Positions 44,340 to 57,100 of a stretch of DNA of 64,000 bases are shown here, one piece after another. Both the position numbers and the translations under genes were made by a program. The notes beneath the pieces were generated by a model. It saw nothing but the letters and a program-made list of their open reading frames with translations. It was not told the origin of the DNA and did not search any database. Origin of the DNA: Branchiostoma floridae (taxonomy: Eukaryota; Chordata; Leptocardii; Amphioxiformes; Branchiostomatidae); NCBI RefSeq assembly GCF_000003815.2, contig NC_049987.1:10646714-10710713 (forward strand), in the 5' to 3' direction. Each line of letters opens with the position of its first letter. The stretch's first letter is position 1.

Positions 44340-44705
44340 CACCTTCCCGCACATGGCTCTCGAGGCAATACCTTAAGGTATCAACCCTGCCTTTCCTGGC
44401 TAAGAAAAAAGGTATAAGGGCGCCTTGCTTATGAATTTTAATTAGCTAACCTAATTTGTCACTGGCCAATCAGCACATTTCGAATAAACAGCGTACGTCG
44501 CGTTATGCCAGTGCTGTCATATTGCTCTTGAATATCAATGATGCGCCTTCATGGTGCCCTTGGACAACACGAAGGCATTTCTCTGATTGGCTAACAGTTG
44601 GTTCGTGGCCACGCCCCTGATACCGTTTTTCTGAAGCTGGAAAGGCAGGGTTGATATCACAAGACATTGCCGCGAGAGTAAACCCTTTGTGGGAGGGTGC
44701 CTTAA
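44340..44705. mobile_element. Imperfect hairpin element, probably MITE
   Basis: The left arm has CTCTCGAGGCAATACC then GGTATCAACCCTGCCTTTCC. The right arm has their complements GGAAAGGCAGGGTTGATATC then CATTGCCGCGAGAG. The arms span about 70 bp each with indels. TTAA occurs at the right edge (GTGCCTTAATAAAA) and inside the left arm, so the insertion site type is unclear. Confidence 0.7.
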
Positions 44706-47389
44706 TAAAACTTCTTGTTAATTTCCCAAGTGTGCCCTGAACAAAAAATGCTAAATTGAGTAACTAGGGATGCACACAACTACAAACAAATAAACAAACG
44801 GACAAACAAAACAAGCAAACAATCAAACACATCGAATGACTGCAAAATCTCGGTTTTCACGGAGGTAAATATCACATGCCCCATAGGAGACATAACATGT
44901 GGTTACAGAAGATATGTGTTTTGGTCGTGCCCCACTAAATGACCCACATTACCGTAATAGTGGGCTATCCAAAGCCTCTCCATATGCCATCATAATAGTA
45001 CTGGAAATGGCACACAGACATTATGCATATATGTGGAAATAACAGTTAAGAGTAGGAAATAACAGTGAAGAGTGATGTACAAGCTGACCCGGACAACAGC
45101 TTATTATGGTTAGTGCTGTGTAATTCACCGTGTAATGGCTTTCTTTTTTGGAGTCCCCAGTGGTTTTATATCCGGCTTGCTATCGGTGTGCATGCAACTC
45201 GACATGCAGCATGCGATCTTAAAGGTTTATTATGTAACATTTTGGACCCGAAATTCTTGAGAATAAAACCTTTGTGTGATAACATATGCAGCCTGTTTTT
45301 AGCATATTCAAATCGTTATCTAGTCTTTCTAGTGCTTGTGTATGATAAATATATAGCTAGCTACACAACGTCTGGCTACATTTTTGAAACCGTCATAGAA
45401 TAAACATTCCGTTGTAAACAACAACATGCTGTACACTGCTAGGTCCCGTAGAACTGGCCAATTAGGTACACAAACACACTCAATATTAGGTAGATAACAG
45501 CATATGTTATCAATAACTTCTTTGAAACACTTTTCAATGTCTCTCCCGTGAGGGTAGAATGCAATTACAAATTCAATTTATTTTGTAGGGCATCAATAAA
45601 GTGGGGTTATGATTTCATCAAACAATACGAAAATCATCATCATCGTTCGGCTGCAGCGCAGGCGACTGCAAGCCTCCTCCAGTTCCGCCTATCGGCAGCG
45701 AGCTGGCGAAGCTGCCTGGGGGTGATCTGGTGATACGAAAATACTTTAATACTTTTAACATTGTGATTATCCTTCCACATCATAGCTAATTTTTGATTGA
45801 ATTAAGACCTTTATTGTACGTTTAAGCTCTCTAACAAGCTAAGTATATTTCGAGGTGAAGAGACTGATACAGTTCCTAGTGATTCTATGTAAAAAAATTG
45901 TGCAAGGTGAGATACAAAACTTAAACTTCAAAGTCTAAATTATGTTAAATTTAGTATGTACAAGTTTACCTTCTGTTTAACAGTTGTGAATATAAAGGAA
46001 ATGGAGTTGAAACTGCATGGTTTGTCTAATTGCACGAGGAATGCAAATCTTTAATCTTTATGAAAGATAAAACATTTACCGGTACTGAAACGTTTAGTCT
46101 TGAACGAAACAGAATTTTTTATTATTTTGCGACTGGTTCATAGAAATAACTATTTCAAGTTACAGCCAATATTCCATCGTCTAGTACGTTTTTATGTTTT
46201 ACTGAGAAGAAATAGGCCAGGGATGAAAAATGCCTGTCCGTACGTCCATTATTCATGATGAGGAAGTAACAGGAAGGGTTTTATCTGGTCTATCCGAACA
46301 TCCGCTTCGTCCTTAGGATGACCGAAGAAACAATCGATCAACGGCATAATTGGCTTACGGCTCCCGGCGGTTCTGTCTGCTGCAGTTTGGGTCTAAACCG
46401 CTAGGTTGCTTTTCCAGTTTCCTTACATTTCCCTACAAATATGGAAGGTAACGTTTGCCCGCCGAAAAGCATAGTTTTGTTTTTGCCAGTTACTCCATAC
46501 ATACGATGGTAACTTATTTTGCAATTTTTGCCATTAGTTTGCACATATAATTGCTCGCCACTTAGATTTTCTCTTTTGTACCATTTATAAACGTAAGATT
46601 GCTGCATTTTCGTCAAGGTAGGAATTGATGTTTACCGATTTTTTTTATATTTTACATATCTTTTTATCTTTATTCAGTGGCGTTGTTTGACTAGCTTGTA
46701 GTACGATACTCGTCAATTAAACGCGTATTAAATGAACATTTCGTTTGTTGACAGCTCCTACTGTGCACAAGAGACGACATCACAGTATGGCAGTCTGAGA
46801 TAGACATTTGATAAATCGTTGTTTTCTTACGTTAAGCCTTATCAAGTTCTTGAAATAGAAGATTCGCCTTGAGCTTTAGAAGATGGAAGATATGTACTAT
46901 TTATTAATAACCTTGTTATTGATTCATCAGTGTGTGACACCCTCTGGAGCACATCCTATGTTGTATTTTGTTTCTTGCATATTGCGATACAGGATATATG
47001 AAAACAACAAATGAATGTTCTTAAGTAAACGTATCCACATATAAACATAGAACTCTCAAACTATGAATCTATTATGGCTTATTTGATTTTCAGAAATAAA
47101 ATCAACGCAATTTTTTAAAAATTTTCAAACAACTGTACAAACGTTTTACTAAGTATTTTGAAGAATGTATTTTGATTATCAATAAAAGCTTTTATGTTAA
47201 AGCATTTTCCCATGATAATGATCATGAAAACAAGTAAAGAATAGGAATTCTCATTACTTGCGTCGCTGTTGTTGCCTTACACTAAAAGACGTAGACCGAC
47301 TTTTTGCTTCTTTTGTGTTAAAACATGTTCCACACATACAAAGAAAAAGATTCTTCCAGCCGCAAATATCAATCTCAGGCCCGGCCCTT

Positions 47390-47640
47390 TATTCTGCCAC
47401 GTTCCGCTCATTTTTCTTTCATTCTACCGGGCCGCGGGAGGCGAAGACTGGCGCGCTGCTGGGACCGACTTATCAAGCTGGCGCCAGCGCACCGGCGTCT
47501 GTACCTCCCCGCGCCTCGTGGTCCCTCCCAGGCCCTCCTCACCTGATAACCCTCCGGTCAGGGAAGACCGACCTGCCCCCGCACACGGGGAGAACCGTTA
47601 TACGTCGGAGCGAGGGAGGATGTGAAGGGTTTACAGTAAC
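47390..47640. promoter_or_regulatory. GC-rich, CpG-containing island upstream of the KIRREL-like gene
   Basis: GC and CpG content rise sharply against AT-rich flanks (CCGGGCCGCGGGAGGCG, GGCGCGCTGCTGG, GCGCCAGCGCACCGGCG). It lies 0.6-0.8 kb before the signal-peptide ATG and could hold the promoter or a noncoding first exon. A 175-codon open frame across it shows no domain and is probably chance. Confidence 0.4.
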
Positions 47641-48176
47641 TTTGATGTCAGCCCTAAGGGTTAAGATAACGTTTGAAATGTTTGATTCAAAAGCGATCTC
47701 CTCTCATCACACGCATCTCGAGGTATATGCTTATCATAGCTTTGTCTTATCTACATTGCACCCGCCTGTTATGCTTCAAAAGTGATACGATCTGAAACAA
47801 GATGTGTGTGATGTTTCTGGTTCTTTTAGATGACGCAGGAATATAGACAGACTTGGAAGCTTGGTGCCGCGTCTTGAAGTCTATAGACGACTGACTGCAC
47901 ACTTTCTCTCACGCCATACCCGAACAGAAATCATTAATACTTCATCCCTGGAGATGAACCAGCCCTCCATGAACAAGGTCAGAACAGCCATGTTAGCGAC
48001 GTCTTTTCTCCTTCACTGGCACTTCCTTCCGTGTCGACGCCGTGACAGATAAAGAACAAACAGTTTCTCCCGTATCTGTCGCGCCGTTTCGGACCCACGG
48101 TCGGCTTGCCTTAATTTCGCGGCGCCTCCTCCGTATTGAGACGTCACGGAGAGAACGGACTTGTTCTGGAGCAAAG

Positions 48177-51100
48177 ATGGCTGTTTTCATCCGGCTCGCC
48201 TCACGCCTCCTCATCGTCTGGCTGTTCTTCACTCATCAAGGTACCAACTTCGCAATTATCTACCTCTGTGGCACGTATTCTTAAGTATATGATAACATGG
48301 CGATAGATGACGTTATGATTAGCTCTAGATTGAGTGTAGTGCAAAGTGAGAGATGCCAGAACAACATAGCCCTGTCCTTGGTGCTGAAACACGAACATGC
48401 CTGTTCTCACCATAATGGCGCACTTCTCAAGAGCAAACGCAAGGAAAGCGCTGCAGACTAGCCAAAAGCTTCATTTAATACCATCAATTTTACCACGCAG
48501 TGTGTGTTTTTAATTTTCTCTCCCACTGCGTGAGCTGGTTGATAAACCGTTATGATGCGTACCTTTTTAAGCATGTATTAAAACTGCTTGTGAGAAGGTA
48601 CGGTATTTTAATCCCCATTGCTTGATAGATGTGGTCCCTGGACACGTAGAAATCCTGCCAACAGGAAGTAGGCTTACTCCTCAGCAGTACCTGGTCACAG
48701 AACCGTTCCCCTGGCACGGGTACGGTGGACGTGACGGATGTGACAGCGGGCACCCTAGGCGGGCTGTCCCGTCACGGGCGGGGGGACGACACTACCGCTG
48801 TCGCCCTGACATTTGAAAGTTCGGTCACCTTATCTTCGCTATGTTATCAGCGTATGATATCACGGTGTCGCGGCTGCCGAACGATATAGACTCGTTTGTA
48901 CAATCAATTAAATCTTATCTGGACGTCTGAAGTGGATCATGTTGACATCCCAATTCGTGTTCACTGAATCATCTATTTTGCCGTCGTTTTGAAAGTGCGT
49001 GTGATGTTTTCAATTGCTTCGTCTTCTCTTTTCCTCCCAATGCTTTCTCCAGTTCTGTCTATCCTTGCTTTTTGAAAGCATTTGTGGTGTTTTCACTGTT
49101 TTTCTTCTCTTGTCCTCCCAATGTTCTCACCCGTTCTGTCTATCATTGCTTTTTGAAAGTATATGTGGTGTCTTTTTTTGCTTCTTTTTCTATTTTCCTC
49201 CTAGTGTTTTCTCCCGTTCTGTCTATCCTTGCATTTTGAAAGTAAATGTTTTCTTTTTCGTCGCATTTTCTCTCATTTTCTTTCCAATGTTTTCAACCGT
49301 TCTGTCTATCATTGCGTCAGCTGGCGTGCTCCCAAAAGTGTGATTTAAGCGCACGCACCGTCATTACCGTTCCGTACACCGGCATTAGTCCCATCGCTGA
49401 TTGAAAGTCGTGTGATAAGGTCGACGAAAACTTCACCGTCGTAATCAATTCTCGCTGACCCTGCCCACGAATTATGACAACACCATTTATCTCTTTCAAA
49501 ACCGCTGCGAGCTGAAATTTCGCAGCCGCTATCTTCGCCGCCAACCATCAGATTAAGTCAGTACATTAACACGCACTACTCCAAGGAATAGATGGCTTTT
49601 CTGTTTCAAACTGGCAGGCGTGCGTATATTTACTGCTCTATTCCTAACGGTCTTAACTCGCTGCCGTCTGTACAGTGTGGTGAAATTGGCCCAGTTCTTC
49701 CGCAAGGCGTGGACGATAATTTCAGCCCGGTCGACCAAGTATGCGTTAATAAACAACTCCATACAGCATTGATCCCGTCACCATACATTTCCATCTTCTC
49801 CTCACCCTCTTTATACCTCTTGACCTTCCCATGCAGAACATCATTCGTATTTCAGACGGCGGCAGGCATTAATGGAATCTAAATCTGCCTGGCGAAGAGG
49901 GATTTGGGGTAATTCCTTGCGGTAGATGCAGACGATTGAAGATTTCCTGCTCCCAGTCGACCTTCCCGGCAAGATCGATAACCATTACTTCATGTCTCTC
50001 CCTCCTGCCGCCGCACTCTCTTATTCTGTAGTTACGTCCTCCCGCAAAAGATGTAAAATTGCATTATTCTTGTCAATTATTAGGTTCAGCTCACCGCCCT
50101 GTGCAGGGACTGTTAGAGAATGTGTTTATAAGGGAGACGGATGGATTGAGACAATTGCTTTACTTTCATACGGAAAATATATTCAAGTTCTGGAGCCAAG
50201 GAACGCAGAAGTTTTGAAGTTAAAATCAAGAAGTGTTTATCGTTTGCTACTGGAGACATAAAACAAAACAAAAGATTATAGCATTCTTTGACCTAGTACA
50301 GTGTTGATATTTTCTTTAAGACTCTAGGTTCCAAAATTATTACAAATATATACATAAGGTATAAAACCATTGACATGGAAATAAGCACGCATTATTATGT
50401 ACACATTATTCTCTGATACCCTTTGCCCTGACGCTGAGATTATTTACTGTGTGCACGCCAAGCGAGGGTTAGATTGAATCTAAAAGAGAGAGAAAATCTC
50501 ACAGTAATGCTCGGATACTCTTACCTACTCTGCCTTCGATTGACCCCGACAACAGAAGAGGCCAGTCCCGTGGGACCGTTTGGAAATTAGAGGTCGGCGG
50601 GGGGCTTGTGGATGCTAAATTGGGCCCCCAGGGATATAATGAGCCGTCCCTGGCTACCGCTGTTGCGGCGAGACTGAAAGGTACCCGCCAAAATAGGGGC
50701 CTCTCTGAACTCGGAGATTTCCTTTGCCCAGCTCTTTCAGCAAGCTTTTAATACGTTTATTGGCGGTAAGCAGCAGTGAGGTATCGATCCTGGCTAATGG
50801 AATAAAAGAGTGCCCATTACCTCGCCAGGGGGACGCGTGGTTCGCTCTGAAAGCGCGCATTATTATTCCATGTATTCAGAAGCTGGGAAATATTTCACAT
50901 AACCAGGTTTGACACAGGTCTGCCTTCCACAGCGCCTTTCAGTTTCAATAAGCGCGTAAAAGGTTTGAACTGAATTGGCGGTTTGGGAAATATTGGCTGT
51001 ATTGGTCAGGGTCGCATATGGTCCCCATGCATCATGCATGGGCGCTTGATGTATAGTCAAACTTATTGCCGTCGATTACCGTTGGTATAACTGTTTAGAA

Positions 51101-54100
51101 TAGCATATATCAAGTTATTTATATGGCTATAAAATCGCATATACCATTGTGGTGGGATTTGCTACGCCCCTAGCTATCTGAATCTAAGAAAATATGCGTT
51201 AGTCAAAGGGAATAACTTTTTAGGATAGTATATATCAAGTTATGGTTTATGGTTATGGCCATAAAGCTGAATATTACATTGAGCGGCATTCGCCACATAT
51301 CAAAATACAACACAATATATGTGTTTGTATTCCCCTCAGTTGATGCGGCATCGTACAAAAGGCGGCCCGAATCCACAGCAGTCCTGAGTGGGCAAGTTGT
51401 CAACTTGCGGTGTGCGTTCAACGGACTGAGCAGTGGAGACACTGTAGTGTGGCAGGGGCCACCAAACGACGTGATCATCTCTACCGGACACACCGTGTTT
51501 CAGTCGTACCGACAGCGGCACCGCATTGTCGGGGACAGCTCCAATGGAGAGTACAATCTTCAGATTTCCCGGCTAAAGTTGGAAGATAGTGGAAAATACA
51601 AGTGTTCTACAGCGTCAGTTCCTACTGCAGAGGAAGCTGTATTAACTGTAGTTGGTACGTATGCAAAACAGGATGACAAAATACTTTTTTCGTAGCTTTA
51701 GGAAAAGGACAGGTCAGACGGTATTCCACTGGTTTCGACTTTATTCGTCTTTTTTAAGAATGACAGAGATCGGACCACTCCTCCTTTTATAACTTTTTAG
51801 GTTTAGAAAACAGCATTGTATTTCAAAGCAACGTTTATCTAAGTCCGTTAACGAATTACGAACGAAGTGACCAAAGTCTCCAACAATGAATACTCTTCTT
51901 TTAAACCTGTAGTGCCCAAAATCATGATAATGCTAGCTTCATGAGTTGTGAAAGAAAGTAGTTCACTCTTCTACAGAGGAATCATTAGTTCTATCTAAAA
52001 CAGCATTGTAAAAAAAAACTTGAATAAACCTCTAACATGGTTACTCTTGTTTCATACCTACAGTGCCAATGGCGGGACCTCCAGAGATCCTAGGAGCGGA
52101 GCTACCTCTAACGTCAGGGCACGAGCTGCTGCTGCGGTGCCGGTCCCGGGGAGGTCACCCCCCTCCCCGCCTGGTGTGGTACAACGGCACCCGGGAGTTC
52201 GGCTCGACTAACTCCCCCGGAGACACAGACGACGGACAACAGTCGCTGGAGTTGTTCTCTCCACGGGTGTCCAAATGGGACAACGGCGCAAACTTCACCT
52301 GTATGGCCGACCAAGGGTTCCCACAACTAGTCAAACCCACGGGGTCGTCTAGAATACTGAGAGTCAACTGTAAGTGTGTCTGAGAAGTTATTCTTGAAGC
52401 AGAATCATCTTATATAGCTACTGCTTACAGATATCATTCGCCCACGAAAAGCCTTGGCTATTGCCTTTATAATATGCTTTTTGGGAGGATTTAATAAACT
52501 GGACCGAGATTTCGTAAGCGTTGCCTCTAAACAGTTTTCCTAAAACCGACTTTGAAGAACAAATTTAGGCAATTCTCTGATTAGAAAATATCGCGTTAGA
52601 CCCCCACCCACCTACAAATCTGGAAACCTCAATCCGGTTTAGCTGGGTTTTTTTCATGGTATACTCTATAGGCCACGAGTGAAAAAAAGGGGCCGAAATA
52701 GGAATGTTGTCAAAGGGACTATGACATTAAATGTCATTATCCAACACATATACCCTTCTTTGGTAATATTATGGGTAAAAATGCTGCTAATAATTTTCCA
52801 ATAACGACGATTGATTTAAGACTTCAGTATGAAGCACCCAACATACATCTAGACCCCTCTTTACTGTATATCTGTTCCCCCAGACCCACCCATCGTGTCC
52901 GTCCCATCCCCCTCCGTGCACGTGCGGGAGGGCCAGACCGTGAACCTAACGTGTTACGTGGACGCCAACCCCAGGGCCACGGTCAAGTGGAGGAGGCTCG
53001 GAGACATACTGCCGACTAAGAGCCGTCAGATGTAAGCTTCTATCTTTAAGTTATTAGTAAAATTATCAAAGCTCGAAAAACGTACATGTATAATTCATGA
53101 ATTTAGTTGTGTATTGATCTATGATTTTTTTCCTACTACAAGTGTAATATAGTTATGTACTTTCAGTACGTATTGTACACAACTCTGCTATTAACCCATT
53201 GCAATTGGGCTACAATGTTGTACGTTTCTGTGTATGATAGAATATACAAATTCATCTCTCTAATCTGTCCTTCTCATTACTCATTCTAATTACGTTCAAA
53301 ATAGAATGACGTATTTTGTTGTACAGTTTTGTGAACTTGAAACTATTCGTCTAAGTATTACTAAGTACTATCTGTATTGTACCGCACTGAGAAACCATGA
53401 AAACAGCAACAAAGGCGTAGAAAAACGGCATGATCAAGTGAACGTGTCAGGCGTCACATCCAAAAAATAGTTTAAGCCAACTAGTGTCTTATTCCTACCG
53501 CCTTGTTTCCTACAACAGAGAGAAGACCCTGAACCTTCAGCAGGTGTCCAGGCAGGACCGAGGAGTGTACCAGTGTGAGGCTAGGAACAGGATCCTGCCA
53601 GATGGGATCGGAACTGTCACTCTGGAAGTCTTCTGTGAGTCATTAAAGTTAATTTTACTGTCGGTACTGTAGTGACGAAAGTGCAGTATAACTTTCTGGA
53701 GTGCATGTACATGTATGTATAAAACTATCTTAATCATCGTTTCTTATGAAACACCAACTTCGCAGGCACACGGTGCAACGCGATAATCCTCAAATTAAAA
53801 ATCTCCTACTGTACTTGGTGGTAACAATTCCACCTAACGGCCATGTAGGGAAAACGATTTTTTTAACACTTGGTTTTGAATATATGTGTTGATAGCTCAG
53901 ATACTTGAAGGCATGGCTATTTCTTGTTCCTTTCTAAGCTGAAATTAGATACTTAGTAGTTAGCACCTCCCTCAATATACCTGACTAGTCGTCAGTTGAT
54001 ATAGTGGTTAAAGTCTCTCAGATATTTTGTGGGACTCTCCGACTCCTCCATATCGTAAACAACCTTTAAACGTAATTTGTACCTGATAGATACGGCCTTA

Positions 54101-57100
54101 ACACTAGTCATAAAGCTGACATAGGGCTGCCGCAATAGACAGTGTTTTATGCTGTGCACTAGAATCAATATTTTTGACTGTACATTAGACAGACATTGCA
54201 AAGAATGCAAACATTGGTAAATTGAAACAGCGCAGACAGACACGACTGTCTATTCTAGTGTTTTAAATTATTAACTGTAACTATGATTTTACCAGCTGAG
54301 GTTCTGAGCGAACGTTAATTTGGTGTTGTTTTGGCTTATCCCATGACCTATTTTTCTCAAGTAGTTGCCACCACGTGTACGACAACTTTATAAGTAAAAC
54401 TACATGAAGTTGTAGAAATGATCGAGAGAAAACCAAAATAACCACAGCAGAAACTTCTGCTTGTAGCATAATGGCGTTGTGAGAGACAATTGATTTATTG
54501 GTTGACGCATTATCCCGCCGGCGCTACAGATCCACCGTCCATCACAAGTACACTAGACGAGAAGGTGACGGTCCTGCACACCAAGAACGACTTCTCCCTG
54601 GGGTGTCTGGCGGAGGGGAACCCGAAGCCTCACATCCGCTGGCGGCGGAAGGGTACAAACCTGTACTGGGACAACCCGCTGCGGTTCCACCGGGTGCGCT
54701 ATGACGTGGAGGGGACCTACGAGTGTGTGGCCACCAGCGACGGCTTCCCACAGGCCACCAGAGACGTGTTTGTGGACGTCGTAGGTAATAGACGGATTTT
54801 CCTAACTTCTGCGTAAAGTCGGTTTGAAATAAGGAGGTTTGAAATGTAGGTAAATATGTTAAGATGATTTTTTGGATTTTATTAAAAGTCACCAAATATG
54901 GTTGCTCTAGCGTAAGTCGTTCGGGGTTATGAGACGAGAAAGTTGGCGAAGGCCTCAAAGAACCCCACAGTCTGAATAGGGTTAAGCATGTATTGCAAAC
55001 GAAATTCCATTTGCTAATCCCTCCCCTGAATTCTGCGCCACTGTGGAATCTGCGCTCTTGGGAGCACAGGCTGGTGCCGGGAACTCGCTTGAGTTGGGCG
55101 AAAACGAGCTTTACGAGTCCTGTATTCCCCAAAAGGATACCAAGGAAAAATCCCCAATTTCACGTTAGATACTCAACCCATATGTCCTCTAATCCGCATA
55201 ATACAGTCTTTGGTCGCTAGTGCGCGATGAAGTAGATACGTAATTGGTTGTAACCGCAACATGAGTGCCCCAGTCACCTCCTTTTGGGACTGGATTTTAT
55301 AATAAAACAAAAAAAGCATTCTCCAAAACAGAGAAAGGAAGTTTTGTCATTTTGTCAATTTAATACACGTCGTCCATTATGGGCATCGATTTGCAATCGC
55401 CAGTCGATCGTAAGCGCAGTTTTGTATCATTCATTTAAATTTAGGGAAAGTCTGGAAAGGCTTGTTTATCCCCTTGCTGAAATATCAGTTGTGTGTTCAT
55501 CTGTCACTTTGCCTTGAACGATAATTAGACGAGGTGACGGATTCTCAAGGATTTAGGGACTCTAGGATTGGTGCTTTTTCGAAGTAGTCCAAGACTAGAC
55601 TGATTATTTGCAGGCGATTCAGTCATGTTAGCGTGTGTATGGAAAATAGTTTACAATGTACAATGTATTCATCAATGTACGGTTCTCGTATTTGAAGGCG
55701 TTTCAGTACCCCAGAGAAAGTAAATACCTGTTTTGCATCGTAAAAGCCAACTAGTATTGGCTGAATAGCTGAGTCGCGAAGCTTCATTTCGAAATCATTT
55801 CTGGCTAGATGAGATGTCCTTGGAAAAGGCACACGACTTTCCTCACTCTATTTACTTCAAAAGGTACCTGACTTCGGTTGGGAGGTAAAAAGTAATGAAA
55901 AGAGAGACTTGTACCAGTACCGTATCCTAAACGCAGTGGATAACAATCAACTGCATCCCTCATGGCACCAATTAATGGCGATGAGACCATCTTTTCTTTT
56001 CTTACAGGTAAGTAAGCTCTTTATTCTTTATTTCAGGGAAACCTCAGATGAAGGACGGCCCGTCCCTGGTGTCCATCGGTGACGGCGACACCGCCAGGTT
56101 CTTCTGTGACGTCATGGCAGACCCCGCCCCTAGTGACGTCACTTGGATCTGGCGGAAGACTAACGGTGTAGAGAACGTCATGGTAACGACCTATAACGGC
56201 ATCAGCATCAATAAAAAACAGACCAATGAGGGGACGTCATCCATCCTGACGATAGACCACGCCCACACGGACGATGAGGGGGTTTATATATGTAAAGCCT
56301 CCAACATGTTCGGCAAGGCCCAGAGAGAAATCAGACTCATGGTTAAAGGTACGTTATCCACTTCATTCTTTTTAATCAACGTGTTTTTTTATCAACTTTG
56401 CATATAGAGTTTCATGTGAATTTCATAGGAACGTATGACACATGTAGGTAAAATAATCAAAATAAAGACATAAAACAAAACTAGTGTAGAAAAATGGAAA
56501 ACACGTCGAAAAGTAAAAAGCAGAAACGCAAGAAACTGAAACAGTACCGCTACTTTCATACAATTTGAGAATTATGTACAGAATCCACTCTGAGTTAGTA
56601 CTTGAACACACGACCAGACTCGTCAATTTCACTTACAGGGTACTATGTACAAAGTATACGTAACTTTATACTTAACAGCATCGATACAGAGTGGTTAGAA
56701 TACGGTTACTACTACACGAGAGCATTCTGATGTACAAGGTCAACCGTTGTAACGTGATTTGATGAATGGTTTGTTGGAATTCAGCACCAAATTTGGTAAA
56801 ACATCCTATTATTTCACATTAAAGCAACAAAAGCGTCTATCAGCGAGCAAATGAGATTGGATACAATACCATTATACACAAGTGACCGCCATTATCAATT
56901 GGGTTTTACTGGGAGCCAGACTGTATGAAAGAACCTTCTTTATCTAATACTTCCCGTCACCTTTCACCCCTGTTCAGGGACGCAGACGTCCATTGCTATC
57001 ATTATTTCCGTCTCCATGGTGATGGTAGTCCTGGCCGTGGTGTCGGTTGTGGTGCTGTTCATCGCGAAGCGGAAGGAGTGGATATGTCGGCGGAAGAGAC

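Larger units (their letters stand above)
43467..48176. other. Intergenic region between two divergent cell-surface genes
   Basis: No coding exon is supported. The region includes a hairpin element at 44340-44705, a possible LINE scrap near 45640-45725 and a GC-rich island near 47390-47640. The interval 45.75-47.2 kb is AT-rich and featureless to me. Confidence 0.55.

Noticed and set aside
45640-45725. Possible exon (RLSAASWRSCLG-like frame)
   Set aside because: The GC-rich scrap in AT-rich DNA looks like a LINE or repeat fragment; no splice sites or continuation could be found.
47258-47785. 175-codon plus-strand open frame
   Set aside because: It has no recognisable domain and spans a GC-rich island and AT-rich flank; more likely promoter or noncoding exon sequence.
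49018-49320. Repeat array considered as CRISPR-like
   Set aside because: The units are 81-83 bp, degenerate and continuous without unique spacers, and the DNA is eukaryotic; it is a minisatellite.
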